Positions 27,763 through 36,926 of a DNA stretch of 64,000 bases are shown here, piece after piece. A program made the translations under genes and the position numbers. The DNA comes from Franconibacter helveticus LMG 23732 (lineage in GTDB: Bacteria; Pseudomonadota; Gammaproteobacteria; Enterobacterales; Enterobacteriaceae), in contig NZ_AWFX01000045.1 of NCBI RefSeq assembly GCF_000463115.2, positions 1 through 64,000 on the forward strand, read 5' to 3'. The notes below the pieces were generated by a model. It was given only the letters and a program-made list of their open reading frames with translations, ran no database searches and had not been told where the DNA came from. The first letter of the stretch is position 1; every line of letters starts with the position of its first letter.

Positions 27763-28518
27763 TTATGCTTTGTGATACATCGCCTTAGCTTTGCCGGTCG
27801 TGCGCAGGCGTAATAAATAAGATATTTCTGCCCAGAAGCCGGGCACGCCTAATATTTTGCGTTGTACGTTTTTTGCATCGCGGCATAATTCCAGATTATT
27901 CGAGGTTGACACGCCACCCATCGAAAATTCCGAAACCAGGCCTTTTAATTTTTTAAAACCGTAGCCTGCTTTGTAAAGGCGAGCGGTTAATGCGTAATCG
28001 GATGAGACTTTATATTGCAGATCGTAAGGATAATTGCGCAGCCCTTCCACCGGGAAGAAAATAGCCTGATGGCTGGCCGGGAGGCTGTGATAAATATACC
28101 AGCCATGCTTAGCGCCGCGGCGTACTTTGTTGCCATCGCCAAAATCAAGCAGCGCATCGCCAATATACATGGCGTGTTCGTCGGCAGGCGTAGCGGCGAG
28201 CTGGTGAGCAACGTCCGCCACTTCCGAATGAAACACATCGCCGGAATTAAGAAAAATAGCGTAACGGCCTTTGGCCATGGCGATGCCTTTATTCATTGCA
28301 TCGTAAATGCCTTTATCTTTTTCGCTAACGTAGCGTAAATTATACTGGCCTTGCAGATTTTTCAGAAATTCCTCAGTGCCGTCATTAGAACCGCCGTCCA
28401 CCACAATCCATTCAAACTCAATGTTTTTCGCTTTCGCCAGATGGGCCAGCGACTGCCAGGTTTTCACTACCCCTTCGTAATTGCGCCAGGCGACAGTAAT
28501 TACACTCAAAAGCATCAT
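27763..28518 (-). CDS. wcaE: colanic acid glycosyltransferase WcaE
   Basis: A GT2 family glycosyltransferase; work on E. coli assigns it a fucosyl transfer to the growing repeat. The core motifs are [13 protein letters not shown] at the start, the donor-binding [13 protein letters not shown] and the DxD-like FLNSGDVFH, followed by [15 protein letters not shown]. Two adjacent ATGs at 28518 and 28515 sit behind a GAGGT ribosome site, and the homologue starts MLLS; I use 28518 (251 codons). The upstream ATG at 28530 would overlap the wcaD stop and has no ribosome site. Confidence 0.92.
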   Translation of the reverse strand: MMLLSVITVAWRNYEGVVKTWQSLAHLAKAKNIEFEWIVVDGGSNDGTEEFLKNLQGQYNLRYVSEKDKGIYDAMNKGIAMAKGRYAIFLNSGDVFHSEVADVAHQLAATPADEHAMYIGDALLDFGDGNKVRRGAKHGWYIYHSLPASHQAIFFPVEGLRNYPYDLQYKVSSDYALTARLYKAGYGFKKLKGLVSEFSMGGVSTSNNLELCRDAKNVQRKILGVPGFWAEISYLLRLRTTGKAKAMYHKA

Positions 28519-28529
28519 GGCTGACCTCA

Positions 28530-29750
28530 TCAGGAAGCTGTAATGTTTAACGCTTTACGCAGAATAAACGGACATACAATTAAAAAAGCATATTCCGGGC
28601 TGAATATCGAACCGGTAAAAAACAGCGACACCGGCGTGAAAAGCCACAGCTGAACGCGAAAATTCTGATTATTACCAAACGCGTTAAGCATCATTTTTAC
28701 AACCCGGTACATATACCAGCAGGTTAATAAAACCGCGAACCAGGAAAAATAAATGATTAGCAGATACAGCCCATTGTCTATGGTTTTACCGACGTCCGCA
28801 CCGTTAAAAATTCCGAATGATGCGACATATTCGTAAAGCGAACCAAAACGCACAACGCCGTCAATGTTTGTTAATGAATACCCCACCATCGCCAGCGGAC
28901 CGATAATACGGTAATAAGATGACGATCCTTCGGTGCCGAGATCGCCCAGGCGGGTCGCGATATAGGGGAAAGCAAACACAACGCCGACAATAAAGACCGC
29001 CAGTGAAATAATTGCCAACGGTAACTTTTTACGGATCGCATTTTTGTTGAGGTACTGAAACGCCCATTCCAGCAAATAGAAGAGAATAAACGTCATTACC
29101 CCTGAAAACGACCCGGATAAAATTATCCCCAGCAGAATCATACCATCCGTCTTCGGCGTTTTGATACCAAACTGTTTGATACTGAGCCAAATTGAGATTA
29201 ACGCCAGAGCGAAGAAGGCAGGTTCAAAATAAAGCGCCGTGGTGCGCCGCCCGCCAAACTTGATAAAATTCAGTACATAGCTGTTGCTGTAGATAAGAAA
29301 TTTAGAAATATTCTCCATCAGGCTGCTGCCGCCAGTCAGAATAATCTGAGCCATTTCCATTGCCGCGAGCGCCACAATAATCCCAACCACAATGTAAAAT
29401 ATCCGTAATATTTTACGATAATTGCGCGGCGAAATGGTTTTGAAGCGGATACTCCAGGTCATGCCGATAATGATAACGATATAAACAAAGAGCATCGTCG
29501 ACGTAACATACTTGCTGGCATCCAGCGACTTACCAAAAACGAAGTTGAAAAGCGTAAGCCCGGCGCCTACTCCCAGCGCAATAAGTAATTTCTTAACGCT
29601 TATTTTTTCCACGTACAGCAGCAAAATAAGCGGCAGAAACGTTACGATGGTAATGGGGAAGCTTTCGCCGAGTTGCAGAAGCTTCACGTTCACCACAAGG
29701 TAGATGAACGGCAGCAGCAGATAGCTACAGACTCTGATAGAACGAGACAT
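28530..29750 (-). CDS. wcaD: colanic acid polymerase WcaD (Wzy-type)
   Basis: WcaD is the predicted Wzy polymerase of colanic acid, joining flipped repeat units at the periplasmic face. It is almost wholly hydrophobic, with about 11 helices and a large periplasmic loop containing [17 protein letters not shown]. From the ATG at 29750 ([12 protein letters not shown]) the protein has 406 residues, against 405 in E. coli. A GGAGG site stands 3 bases before this ATG, while a longer frame to 29822 adds an unrelated N-terminus. The start lies inside the end of wcaC (26-bp overlap). Confidence 0.95.
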   Translation of the reverse strand: MSRSIRVCSYLLLPFIYLVVNVKLLQLGESFPITIVTFLPLILLLYVEKISVKKLLIALGVGAGLTLFNFVFGKSLDASKYVTSTMLFVYIVIIIGMTWSIRFKTISPRNYRKILRIFYIVVGIIVALAAMEMAQIILTGGSSLMENISKFLIYSNSYVLNFIKFGGRRTTALYFEPAFFALALISIWLSIKQFGIKTPKTDGMILLGIILSGSFSGVMTFILFYLLEWAFQYLNKNAIRKKLPLAIISLAVFIVGVVFAFPYIATRLGDLGTEGSSSYYRIIGPLAMVGYSLTNIDGVVRFGSLYEYVASFGIFNGADVGKTIDNGLYLLIIYFSWFAVLLTCWYMYRVVKMMLNAFGNNQNFRVQLWLFTPVSLFFTGSIFSPEYAFLIVCPFILRKALNITAS

Positions 29751-30942
29751 ATTCCTCCAGCATCTGTTCGCCGCTGTATGCCGCCCGGCTGCGCGCGGTA
29801 AAGTCTTCAAGGGAGGCGCCAAATACCGCCTGCGCTATGTCCGCTTTCCCCTGCTGCGCCAGTTGCAATGCGGTTTGCTCATCCACCGTCTGGCCGCCCG
29901 ATTTTTGCAGCACTTCCCGCGCCGCGTCGCTGTGGGTGGCGATAACCGGCACGCCGATGGAAAGCGCTTCGCATAAAATCAGCGGGTAGTTATCCACGCG
30001 CGACGTAAACAGCAGCGCGTCCATTTGATTTAGCTCGCTCATTAACTGGCGCTTGTCGGTCAGGAAACCGTGGTTAACGACATTGCTTGCTTCAAAGGGC
30101 GAAAACTTGCCGAAGGTATGCACCTCCACCTTCTCGCCAAGCGACACCAGCTCGCGCACCAGACGCTGGTTAGTTTTGCCGTCGTAGCGCAGGTCATGGG
30201 CCACCACGGCGATTTTCGGCTTCGCCGACGCCGCCTGCCGGGGCGGCAGCTCCGCCAGGATAGCCTCCGTCGCCACATCGATACCGTTGTTAATAATGTG
30301 GCAGCGCCCTGCCCCGTACAGCTCGTTGAAGGCGTCCGCGACGTGCTGGCTTGGGGAGATAAAACGGCAACCCAGGGCCAGCATTTCACGAAACAGCTGG
30401 CGTTTGCCTGCCACCAGGCGGTGGGCGCGGTCAATCTTCACCGGCGGGTAATTACTCAGCGTCGGGCATTTGCCGCAGCCGCTCTTCCAGCCTTCGCAGC
30501 CGTCAAGAAAGGCGCAGCGGCCGGTTACGCTCCAGTGATCGTGCAGCGTCCAGACAAAAGTGACGTCCGCTTTATGCGCTTTCAGGCGCTGGCAGAAATC
30601 CACGACTTCTTGCAGATTCAGCCAGTAACTGTGCAGAACGTGAAAGTGCAGCACTACCGGCCCTTCGGTGCGCGTTACGCGACGGTAAAGCCCGTTAAGG
30701 TTGCCGAACAGGTCGCGGTTAAAAAGCCGGAACAGCGCAATATTGGCAATGGAAGTCAGGCGCGGGGTATGTTTTTCCACGTGTGCGAAGCGGTCATGGC
30801 TGACGCTTTTCTTGCCGCCCTTGCCATAGCCATAAATAAAGCGCGAACGCAGTCCCTTTTGCAGCGCGCGCTGGTGAAGATCCAGCGCCACGCCCGCCGC
30901 CCCGCCTTCGGCAAGGCGAACATTAAATTGCAGAATGTTCAT
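29725..30942 (-). CDS. wcaC: colanic acid glycosyltransferase WcaC
   Basis: A 405-residue GT-B, family 4 glycosyltransferase assigned to galactosyl transfer in E. coli colanic acid synthesis. Key pieces are the start MNILQFNVRLAEGGAAGVAL, a cysteine-rich insertion (GRCAFLDGCEGWKSGCGKCP), found in this family near residue 150, the donor-site VVAHDLRYDGKTNQRLV and the C-terminal PLILCEALSIGVPVIAT. It overlaps wcaB by 4 bp and wcaD by 26 bp. Confidence 0.94.
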   Translation of the reverse strand: MNILQFNVRLAEGGAAGVALDLHQRALQKGLRSRFIYGYGKGGKKSVSHDRFAHVEKHTPRLTSIANIALFRLFNRDLFGNLNGLYRRVTRTEGPVVLHFHVLHSYWLNLQEVVDFCQRLKAHKADVTFVWTLHDHWSVTGRCAFLDGCEGWKSGCGKCPTLSNYPPVKIDRAHRLVAGKRQLFREMLALGCRFISPSQHVADAFNELYGAGRCHIINNGIDVATEAILAELPPRQAASAKPKIAVVAHDLRYDGKTNQRLVRELVSLGEKVEVHTFGKFSPFEASNVVNHGFLTDKRQLMSELNQMDALLFTSRVDNYPLILCEALSIGVPVIATHSDAAREVLQKSGGQTVDEQTALQLAQQGKADIAQAVFGASLEDFTARSRAAYSGEQMLEEYVSFYQSL

Positions 30943-31430
30943 TTAATTACCTTTACTCGCGCTTTTTCACCCACCACCAGCGCGTTGTCCGGCACGCTGT
31001 CCAGCACCACGCTGCCTGCGCCGACGGTAACGTTGTTGCCGATGGTGATATCGCCAATCATCACCACGTTCGCCCCCAGCTCAACGCCGTTGCCGATAAC
31101 CGGACAAGCCAGGCTGTCGGCGCCGCGATTGCCGATGGTGACGCCGTGGCGAATAACAAAATCGTCTCCCGCCACCACGTTTTTATTGATGACGACCGCA
31201 TAGCCATGATGAATAGTGAAACGGCGGCCGATGGTGGCGGCGGCCTGGATTTCATAACCAAACAGGCATTCGGTTATAAAGCGATAGAGCAGCAGCACGG
31301 GCGCCGCCCAAAGGTTGTTCAGGACATTTTTCTTGCGCCAGACCGAGCAAAAATGGGCCACGCGATAAGCGATTACCATGCAGCAGGGGCGAAGGTTCCA
31401 TGAATTGGCGCGCAGATCCTCAAGCAGCAT
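30939..31430 (-). CDS. wcaB: colanic acid O-acetyltransferase WcaB
   Basis: A 163-residue serine-acetyltransferase-like hexapeptide protein that acetylates a sugar of the repeat unit. Residues about 70-160 form hexapeptide turns (IQAAATIGRRFTIHHGYAVV, VIGNGVELGANVVMIGDITI). The catalytic histidine is in TIHHGYAVV. A short basic/aromatic N-terminus may associate with the membrane. It overlaps the last base of wcaA and the first four of wcaC. Confidence 0.94.
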   Translation of the reverse strand: MLLEDLRANSWNLRPCCMVIAYRVAHFCSVWRKKNVLNNLWAAPVLLLYRFITECLFGYEIQAAATIGRRFTIHHGYAVVINKNVVAGDDFVIRHGVTIGNRGADSLACPVIGNGVELGANVVMIGDITIGNNVTVGAGSVVLDSVPDNALVVGEKARVKVIK

Positions 31431-32275
31431 TATTTCCCCCGCAGTCCGTCAGCCAGTCGCTTGGTGTTGCGAACAGAAAGCAGCGTAAGCAGCGTGCGCC
31501 AGGTCATGCGTTTGTTGCGGATCTGGTAGAGCGTGAAGAGCTGATACTTCTTGCTTGCGCGGTCGAATTTGTCTTTGTGCTTGCGATAGAAGTGAAAATA
31601 GCCGGCAAACTTTTTCGCCGATTTGGTTATCTGCATTTCGCCATGGTTGATGTGCAGAATTTGCGTCGCCTCTTCCACTTTCCAGGGTTCGCCGTACTCC
31701 ACAACCATGCGCAGGAAGATATCGTAATCCTGCGCCGCCGCGAGTTCGGTATCGAACAGGCAGCTTTTAAAGCGCCAGGCATAGGTAAAGACCTGGTTGC
31801 CGACAATATTGCGTTTGTAGAACAGCTTCAGCGACCAGGGCGATTTCGGGTAAAGCGGCAGGCTCGCGGGCTGGGAATAGACCTGGCCTTCGCACAGGTA
31901 GTCGTTGGCATACAAAAAGGCGTGCGTGACCAGCTGGTGTTTGTGCTCAAGAAAGGTTGAGAGGCGATCCGGCATCCATTCGTCATCGTCATCAATACCG
32001 GTAATAAACTCCCCTTTCGCCTGCAATATGGCCTGATTGCGCACCGCGCAAGCGCCGGAGTTGTAGTCGTTGCGGGTGTAACGCACGCGCGGATCGTTCA
32101 GTCCCTCAACAAAGCCTTGCAGTTGCTCATAAGAGGATGAACAGTCATCGACAATGATCATCTCCCAGTGTTCATAGTCCTGGCGCAGCACCGAGTTAAT
32201 GGCGCGAATAGCCAGCTGTTGGCGATTCCATGTCGGCATATAAATGGAAATTAATGGGCGCGCTGTGCGGTTCAT
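31430..32275 (-). CDS. wcaA: colanic acid glycosyltransferase WcaA
   Basis: A GT2 glycosyltransferase of 281 residues, assigned to glucuronic acid transfer in E. coli. It has the start PLISIYMPTWNRQQLAIRAI, the donor-site MIIVDDCSSSYEQL, the metal site GIDDDDEW and the acidic QDYDIFLRMV. The last third (about 225-275) is nearly identical to E. coli WcaA and rich in basic residues. It is separated from wzc by 172 bp containing strong hairpins, so it heads a downstream segment of the operon. Confidence 0.95.
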   Translation of the reverse strand: MNRTARPLISIYMPTWNRQQLAIRAINSVLRQDYEHWEMIIVDDCSSSYEQLQGFVEGLNDPRVRYTRNDYNSGACAVRNQAILQAKGEFITGIDDDDEWMPDRLSTFLEHKHQLVTHAFLYANDYLCEGQVYSQPASLPLYPKSPWSLKLFYKRNIVGNQVFTYAWRFKSCLFDTELAAAQDYDIFLRMVVEYGEPWKVEEATQILHINHGEMQITKSAKKFAGYFHFYRKHKDKFDRASKKYQLFTLYQIRNKRMTWRTLLTLLSVRNTKRLADGLRGK

Positions 32276-32330
32276 TGTTGTTTCTCCGAATGCAGATGGA
32301 CGTTATGCACGTTAGCGGCGACTGCTTTTG

Positions 32331-32425
32331 GCTTCGGGCTATCGTTGGCAATGACAGCCCGAAGCATTCTCTTTTTTATTCCTCGTTCCGTGGCGAGGCG
32401 CATCTCGCCCTCCTCTCAGGAAGAG
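32331..32425. repeat. hairpin cluster between wzc and wcaA
   Basis: Three palindromes stand in a row. GCTTCGGGCT/AGCCCGAAGC is a perfect 10-bp stem (32331-32340, 32356-32365). GGCGAG/CTCGCC lies near 32393-32410. GCCCTC/GAGGGC (near 32408-32429) continues into CTGGAACAAGGGC, like a degenerate REP unit. The position between the export genes and the glycosyltransferase genes suggests a role in differential mRNA stability or partial termination, which RfaH would overcome. Confidence 0.5.
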
Positions 32426-32447
32426 GGCTGGAACAAGGGCGGCCAGG

Positions 32448-34610
32448 TTATTTGTGGTCCGACTTATATTCGTACTCGTAATAGCCGTAATCCTGATAGC
32501 CCGTGGCACGACGGAAGATAGAGTTCAGGATCACCCCTTTCACCTGGATGCCGTTCTGCTCGAAGCGGCTCAGGCTGGTTTCCACCTCTTTAAGGGTGTT
32601 GACGGCGTAGCGCGCCACCATCAGCGTGGTGCCGGCGTGGCGGCCTACTACCGCCGCGTCGGTCACCGCCAGAATCGGCGGCGTATCAATCAGCACCAGG
32701 TCATACTGGCTGCTGGCCCACTTCACCAGTTCAGCGAAACGCTCGCTCATTAACAGCTCAGATGGGTTCGGCGGGATCTGCCCGCGCGGCACCAGGTCAA
32801 AACCGGGAATCGAGGTTTTTTGCGCGCAGCGGGCGATATCGCCCTGCCCGGAGAGCACATCAGACAGACCATTTACATTCGTGGTGCCAAGCAGCTCATG
32901 GGTGTAGCCCTTACGCATATCGCAGTCGATAAGCAGCACGCGTTTATTGGTCTGGCTGATCACCGCCGCCAGGTTGGCGCAAACGAACGTTTTACCGATG
33001 GAAGGGCTGACCCCGGTCATCATCAGCACGTTGTTTCGCGCCTGCATCATGGCGAAGTGCAGGCTGGTGCGCAGGCTGCGGATAGCTTCAACGGCAAGGT
33101 CGGTCGGGTTACCCACCGCCAGCAGTTGGCTCTGCTTGTAGCGCTTCACCCCTTTAACGGTTTTCACGCTGTCACGCTCTTTTTGCCATTCAGAAAGCGG
33201 GATGCTGGCGTAGACGTTGATGCCTGCCTCTTCCAGCACCTGCGGGCTTTCAATGCCGCGGTTAAAGAGGGAGCGCAGCAGCACAATCACCACCGAAAGC
33301 AGCAGGCCGAGAATAATGCTGCCAAGAATAATCAGCGCTTTTTTCGGCTTCACGATCCCCGGCTGGGTAATCGCCGGGTCGACGATGCGCACGTCGCCGA
33401 CGGTGCTCGCCTGGGTGATTTTCAGCTCCTGCTGTTTATTAAGCAGCTGCATGTAGACCTGCTGGCCTGACTCGACATCACGCGTCAGACGAACGATCTC
33501 CTGCTGCGTTTTCGGCATGGCGGTAACGCGGTTATTCAGCTTCGCCTTTTCATCTTCCAGCGCCTGGCGCTTTTCCAGCAGCGTGCGGTAAGCCGGGTGC
33601 GCTTTGGTATAGAGCTTGGAAATTTCCGCTTCTTTGAAGGTCAGCTCGTTAAGCTGGGCGTCGATGTTAACCATCGAATCCAGCACCGATTTGGCTTCAA
33701 GCGGCAGGTCGACCGAGTCTTTTTCCTGACGGTACGCGTTCAGCTTGTTTTCGGCGTCATCCAGACGCGCGCGCACTTCGGGCAGCTGCTTGTCGAGGAA
33801 AGCCAGGCTTTTCGCCGCCTCTTCCGACTTGCGCTGCACGTTCTGCTCAAGGTAATTGCGGGTGATGCTGTTCAGGATGTCGCGGATTTTGTCGCGATCT
33901 TCGCCGGTAAAGGTAAGGCTTAACACGCCGGTGTCTTTACCGTTTTCGGTCACGGTCAGGTTGCCTTGCAGCTGATTGATCATGCCGAGCGTGGAGTATT
34001 TCGTGACGGTAAACTCGCTGCCTTCTGCGGCGCGAATGTCGCTTACCACCATTTGCACGCCCTCTTTCGACAGCGGCTGGCCGACGGTGCCGCGCGCGCT
34101 AAAGCCCGCGTCGCTGGTCAGCTGATACTGCTGCGGCCCCAGCACCTCAAGGGTAAAGACATCCTGGGCCATGCCTTTCGGCAGGTTGAAAGTCGTGACC
34201 TTCACCGTATCGTTGGCATGGCCGGTCAGGCGGTCCCAGCCTGCGCCGAAAATCGGGAAGTTGTTTTTTTCGACCGCGATATCAAGGTCAAGATCGTCGA
34301 CCGTTTTACCCAGCACCAGACGCGACTGAATGAGCTGGATCTCCGCTTCAGAAGCGGGCGGCTTGTTGGTTAGCGCGCTGTTGATATCCTGCACCAGCGA
34401 ATTGCCGGCATCCTGTTCTATCTGCACCAGCGCGTCGGCGCTGTAAATGGGCGTGGCGAACAGCACATAGATAAGCGCCAGCAGGCCGAAAAGCGCGGTG
34501 ATGCCAAGCACCCACCACTTCGCTTCAATCACCGTGCCGATAAGGCGCCCGATATCAATTTCGTCACTGCCCTCGGACGAGGCGGCGGAGTGTCTTACTT
34601 TCTCTGTCAT
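32448..34610 (-). CDS. wzc: tyrosine autokinase Wzc
   Basis: Wzc is the polysaccharide co-polymerase and bacterial tyrosine kinase that governs colanic acid chain length and export with Wza. From the ATG at 34610 (MTEKVRHSAASSEG) the protein is 720 residues, exactly the E. coli length; the open frame to 34646 adds 12 unrelated residues. Two transmembrane helices (about 32-52 and 425-448) flank a large coiled periplasmic domain. The cytosolic kinase has Walker A GVSPSIGKT, Walker A' LLIDCDMRKG and Walker B LVLIDTPP, and ends with a tyrosine cluster, YQDYGYYEYEY (six Tyr), the autophosphorylation sites. An AGGG site precedes the start, two bases after wzb. Confidence 0.97.
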   Translation of the reverse strand: MTEKVRHSAASSEGSDEIDIGRLIGTVIEAKWWVLGITALFGLLALIYVLFATPIYSADALVQIEQDAGNSLVQDINSALTNKPPASEAEIQLIQSRLVLGKTVDDLDLDIAVEKNNFPIFGAGWDRLTGHANDTVKVTTFNLPKGMAQDVFTLEVLGPQQYQLTSDAGFSARGTVGQPLSKEGVQMVVSDIRAAEGSEFTVTKYSTLGMINQLQGNLTVTENGKDTGVLSLTFTGEDRDKIRDILNSITRNYLEQNVQRKSEEAAKSLAFLDKQLPEVRARLDDAENKLNAYRQEKDSVDLPLEAKSVLDSMVNIDAQLNELTFKEAEISKLYTKAHPAYRTLLEKRQALEDEKAKLNNRVTAMPKTQQEIVRLTRDVESGQQVYMQLLNKQQELKITQASTVGDVRIVDPAITQPGIVKPKKALIILGSIILGLLLSVVIVLLRSLFNRGIESPQVLEEAGINVYASIPLSEWQKERDSVKTVKGVKRYKQSQLLAVGNPTDLAVEAIRSLRTSLHFAMMQARNNVLMMTGVSPSIGKTFVCANLAAVISQTNKRVLLIDCDMRKGYTHELLGTTNVNGLSDVLSGQGDIARCAQKTSIPGFDLVPRGQIPPNPSELLMSERFAELVKWASSQYDLVLIDTPPILAVTDAAVVGRHAGTTLMVARYAVNTLKEVETSLSRFEQNGIQVKGVILNSIFRRATGYQDYGYYEYEYKSDHK

Positions 34611-34612
34611 CG

Positions 34613-35056
34613 TTATCCCTGCTGCGTATTCAGTGCCTGCGCCCACTTGCGGGCCGACCGATCGAGAAGTGAATAGACCGCTTCAAACGCTTCGCGGCTT
34701 TTACGGTAAGGGTCCGGGATTTCGTTCTCGCCATCCCAGTGGCCAAACAGCATGACTTTGCCCCGCATTTCCGGCGCGATGTCGCACAGCGCGTGAATAT
34801 GCCGCCGCTCCATAGTCAGAATCAGATCGTATTCACGGCACATGGCGGCGGTAAGCTGACGGGCGCTATGCCCGTCCAGCGACAAGTCATTGGCCTGCGC
34901 CACGCTTACTGCATTCGCGTCCGCGGGTTTTCCCACCAGCGCGCCAAGGCCCGCTGAGTGGACAGTCAATTCCGGCTGGTAGCGCTTAAGCAGGCGCTCC
35001 GCCGTGGGGGAACGGCAAATGTTCCCCACACACACCACAAGAATTTTGTTAAACAT
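34613..35056 (-). CDS. wzb: low-molecular-weight protein-tyrosine phosphatase Wzb
   Basis: Wzb dephosphorylates the tyrosine cluster of Wzc, allowing the phosphorylation cycle needed for colanic acid export. The 147-residue LMW-PTP has the P-loop CVGNICRS (Cys9 nucleophile, Arg15) and the general-acid Asp115 in DPYRKS. It lies between wza (6-bp gap) and wzc (2-bp gap), the usual arrangement. Confidence 0.97.
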   Translation of the reverse strand: MFNKILVVCVGNICRSPTAERLLKRYQPELTVHSAGLGALVGKPADANAVSVAQANDLSLDGHSARQLTAAMCREYDLILTMERRHIHALCDIAPEMRGKVMLFGHWDGENEIPDPYRKSREAFEAVYSLLDRSARKWAQALNTQQG

Positions 35057-35062
35057 AGGCCG

Positions 35063-36202
35063 TTACCAGTTGTGGACGTCGCTTGCCGTATCCGTCATAT
35101 AACGGACACCACTGATGGTCGGCAGCAGTTGGTTGATAAGGCGGTTCCAGCGGGCCACCGGCGCGGTTGTGACGTAAACCACATCGTACGGTTGCAGGCG
35201 GAACTCGGTCGCCATCACCAGCGACGTGGCGTCGGACATATCAAGCTGGTAGATGTTGGCAATCTTGCCGTTGCGCTGGCCTTCGCCTCTGAGCGGACGG
35301 ATCACGAAGATGCCGCTGGCATTGGAGGTGTTGAGGTCGATGCCCTCTGCCTGGCCGAGCGCTTCGGTCAGCGTCATGCCGCTGAAGTCCATCTTGAGCG
35401 TGCTCTGTTTTTTCACTTCGCCCATCACGAAGACTTTAAGGTCGTCGTTACGCGGCACGAAAAGAATGTCGCCCGGATAAAGCAGGCGGTTTTGGCTCAG
35501 ATCGCCGTTTTGCATCAGCGCCTGAAGAGAAATGCGATTTTCGCGCCCGTTATGGGTCAGCACTACGTTGCGCCAGTCGGCGTCTTCCGTCAGGCCGCCT
35601 GCGGCGTTAATGGCATCCAGCACCGTAAGCGGTACGTTGGTGATCGCCTGCTGACCCGATTTTTGCACCTGGCCTGAAACGTAGGCTTTTTGCGAGCGGA
35701 ATGCGGCGATATTAACGTCCACCTGCGGATCGGCGATGTATTGCGCTAAACGGCCGGTAATATCACTACGAATTTCCGAAAGGGTTTTACCCGCTACGTG
35801 GACTCTGCCGATATAGGGATAGAACATGGAGCCGTCCGGTTGCACCCAGTTGCCGGTGTCGCTGGAGCTACGATACTGGCCTGCCGGCGTGGTCAGTTCA
35901 GGGTGATCCCAGACGGTGACGTTAAGCACGTCGCCCGGCCCTACCCGGTACTGATAATTAGAGATTTCCTGATCCAATGACATATTGGGCTGCGCGACAT
36001 TGGGTCGGGGTCTTAATTGCTCAACCAGCCTTGGCGTAAGCGGATAAACATTTACCATCCGGTCAAGGTCAAAGTCTGCATCCTGTTGTTTGATCACATC
36101 TTTGCCCATCGTGGACATATTACTACCGGGAAAGACGGTGCAACCACCTAGCAAGGTTACAGACACCAATAAAGGCATCAATTTCAGTCTGGATCTCATC
36201 AT
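35063..36202 (-). CDS. wza: outer-membrane polysaccharide export lipoprotein Wza
   Basis: Wza forms the octameric outer-membrane channel for colanic acid. The 379-residue precursor has a lipoprotein signal peptide with the acylated Cys21 in LLGGC. It then has the polysaccharide-export domain ([21 protein letters not shown], about 86-106), two SLBB repeats (VYVSGQ-type segment near 175 and [11 protein letters not shown] near 260) and a C-terminal amphipathic barrel helix, [19 protein letters not shown]. It starts MMRSR, like E. coli MMKSK. It is the first gene of the cluster, behind a long leader with RcsAB-like and JUMPstart elements. Confidence 0.97.
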   Translation of the reverse strand: MMRSRLKLMPLLVSVTLLGGCTVFPGSNMSTMGKDVIKQQDADFDLDRMVNVYPLTPRLVEQLRPRPNVAQPNMSLDQEISNYQYRVGPGDVLNVTVWDHPELTTPAGQYRSSSDTGNWVQPDGSMFYPYIGRVHVAGKTLSEIRSDITGRLAQYIADPQVDVNIAAFRSQKAYVSGQVQKSGQQAITNVPLTVLDAINAAGGLTEDADWRNVVLTHNGRENRISLQALMQNGDLSQNRLLYPGDILFVPRNDDLKVFVMGEVKKQSTLKMDFSGMTLTEALGQAEGIDLNTSNASGIFVIRPLRGEGQRNGKIANIYQLDMSDATSLVMATEFRLQPYDVVYVTTAPVARWNRLINQLLPTISGVRYMTDTASDVHNW

Positions 36203-36382
36203 TGAATATTTATCACTTAGGCAAAGTTATTATCCAGGATGTTTTAAATAAGCAACCCTGTTTTTCACTGCCCGCAATAGTGATACCTGCGGGCAAAGTT
36301 AATAAACAGAATCAATCCTAAAATTGCTTATTTAACCGCATATCGTTGACAGAAAAATTATCGTCGCATCTCTGTGCGCGGG

Positions 36383-36412
36383 CATGCTACCGCCCTTGGC
36401 TCACAGCAACCA
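36383..36412 (-). promoter_or_regulatory. JUMPstart with ops element of the colanic acid operon
   Basis: On the minus strand the sequence reads GTGAGCCAAGGGCGGTAGC, with the ops core GGCGGTAGCATG at 36383-36394. It lies about 180 bp before wza in the leader RNA, where RfaH would load to carry transcription through the long wca operon. The sixth base from the end of the core differs from the O-antigen copy (CATG here, CGTG there). Confidence 0.88.
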
Positions 36413-36651
36413 ACCCACTGAAATTACGAAAATAATGTAGAGTGTATGAATTAAACCAGAATTATCTTATTTAACGATTTCATCAGTAAAACAGCGCTGC
36501 CCAGCCCCACAAAGCGTGCGGAAGAAAAAAGAATAGCCGGAGCCTGATAACGAATATCGAAAGTTAGTTTTACAGTTCCTGACCCTCCAGGCAAGGCGCG
36601 TGACCGGGAACGATTCATTTTAAGAAAATCCCGGTAAATACCCCTCAGCTT

Positions 36652-36666
36652 TTAGGATTATCCTCA
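36652..36666 (-). promoter_or_regulatory. RcsAB-box-like site upstream of wza
   Basis: TTAGGATTATCCTCA contains the perfect dyad AGGAT-T-ATCCT and fits the RcsA-RcsB consensus (TAAGAATATTCCTA type). It is about 450 bp from the wza start codon, comparable with the position of the E. coli site. It implies activation by the Rcs envelope-stress phosphorelay. Confidence 0.6.
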
Positions 36667-36926
36667 ACTTGACGAAATAGAGTTCATAAATTAAGGCAGG
36701 TTTATTGCCGAAGACGCCACATGCGGAAAATCTTAAAATAATGTACGCAGCAACGCGCGCTGCGAAATAATAATTAAAGGTTAATGGCAGAGAGGTGATT
36801 AAATAATGACAAATTTATCTCGCCGCGAAATTAATAAGATAAATCTCAGTAATGATTGATTTTCAGCGCGCCATTAACCATGATCATGACAGACATTTGT
36901 CATACAACACAGGTAAATAACCCCTT

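Larger units (their letters stand above)
36203..36926. other. 724-bp non-coding regulatory region between wza and yegH
   Basis: No credible gene is present. Reading towards wza (minus strand) there is an RcsAB-like box (36652-36666), the likely promoter zone (36500-36600), JUMPstart/ops (36383-36412) and a leader hairpin TGCCCGCA/TGCGGGCA (36269-36276, 36288-36295). Towards yegH there are two dyads: ATTTATCT/AGATAAAT (36813-36820, 36837-36844) and ATGACA/TGTCAT (36887-36892, 36899-36904). The long untranslated leader agrees with the known distant start of wza transcription in E. coli. Confidence 0.7.
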
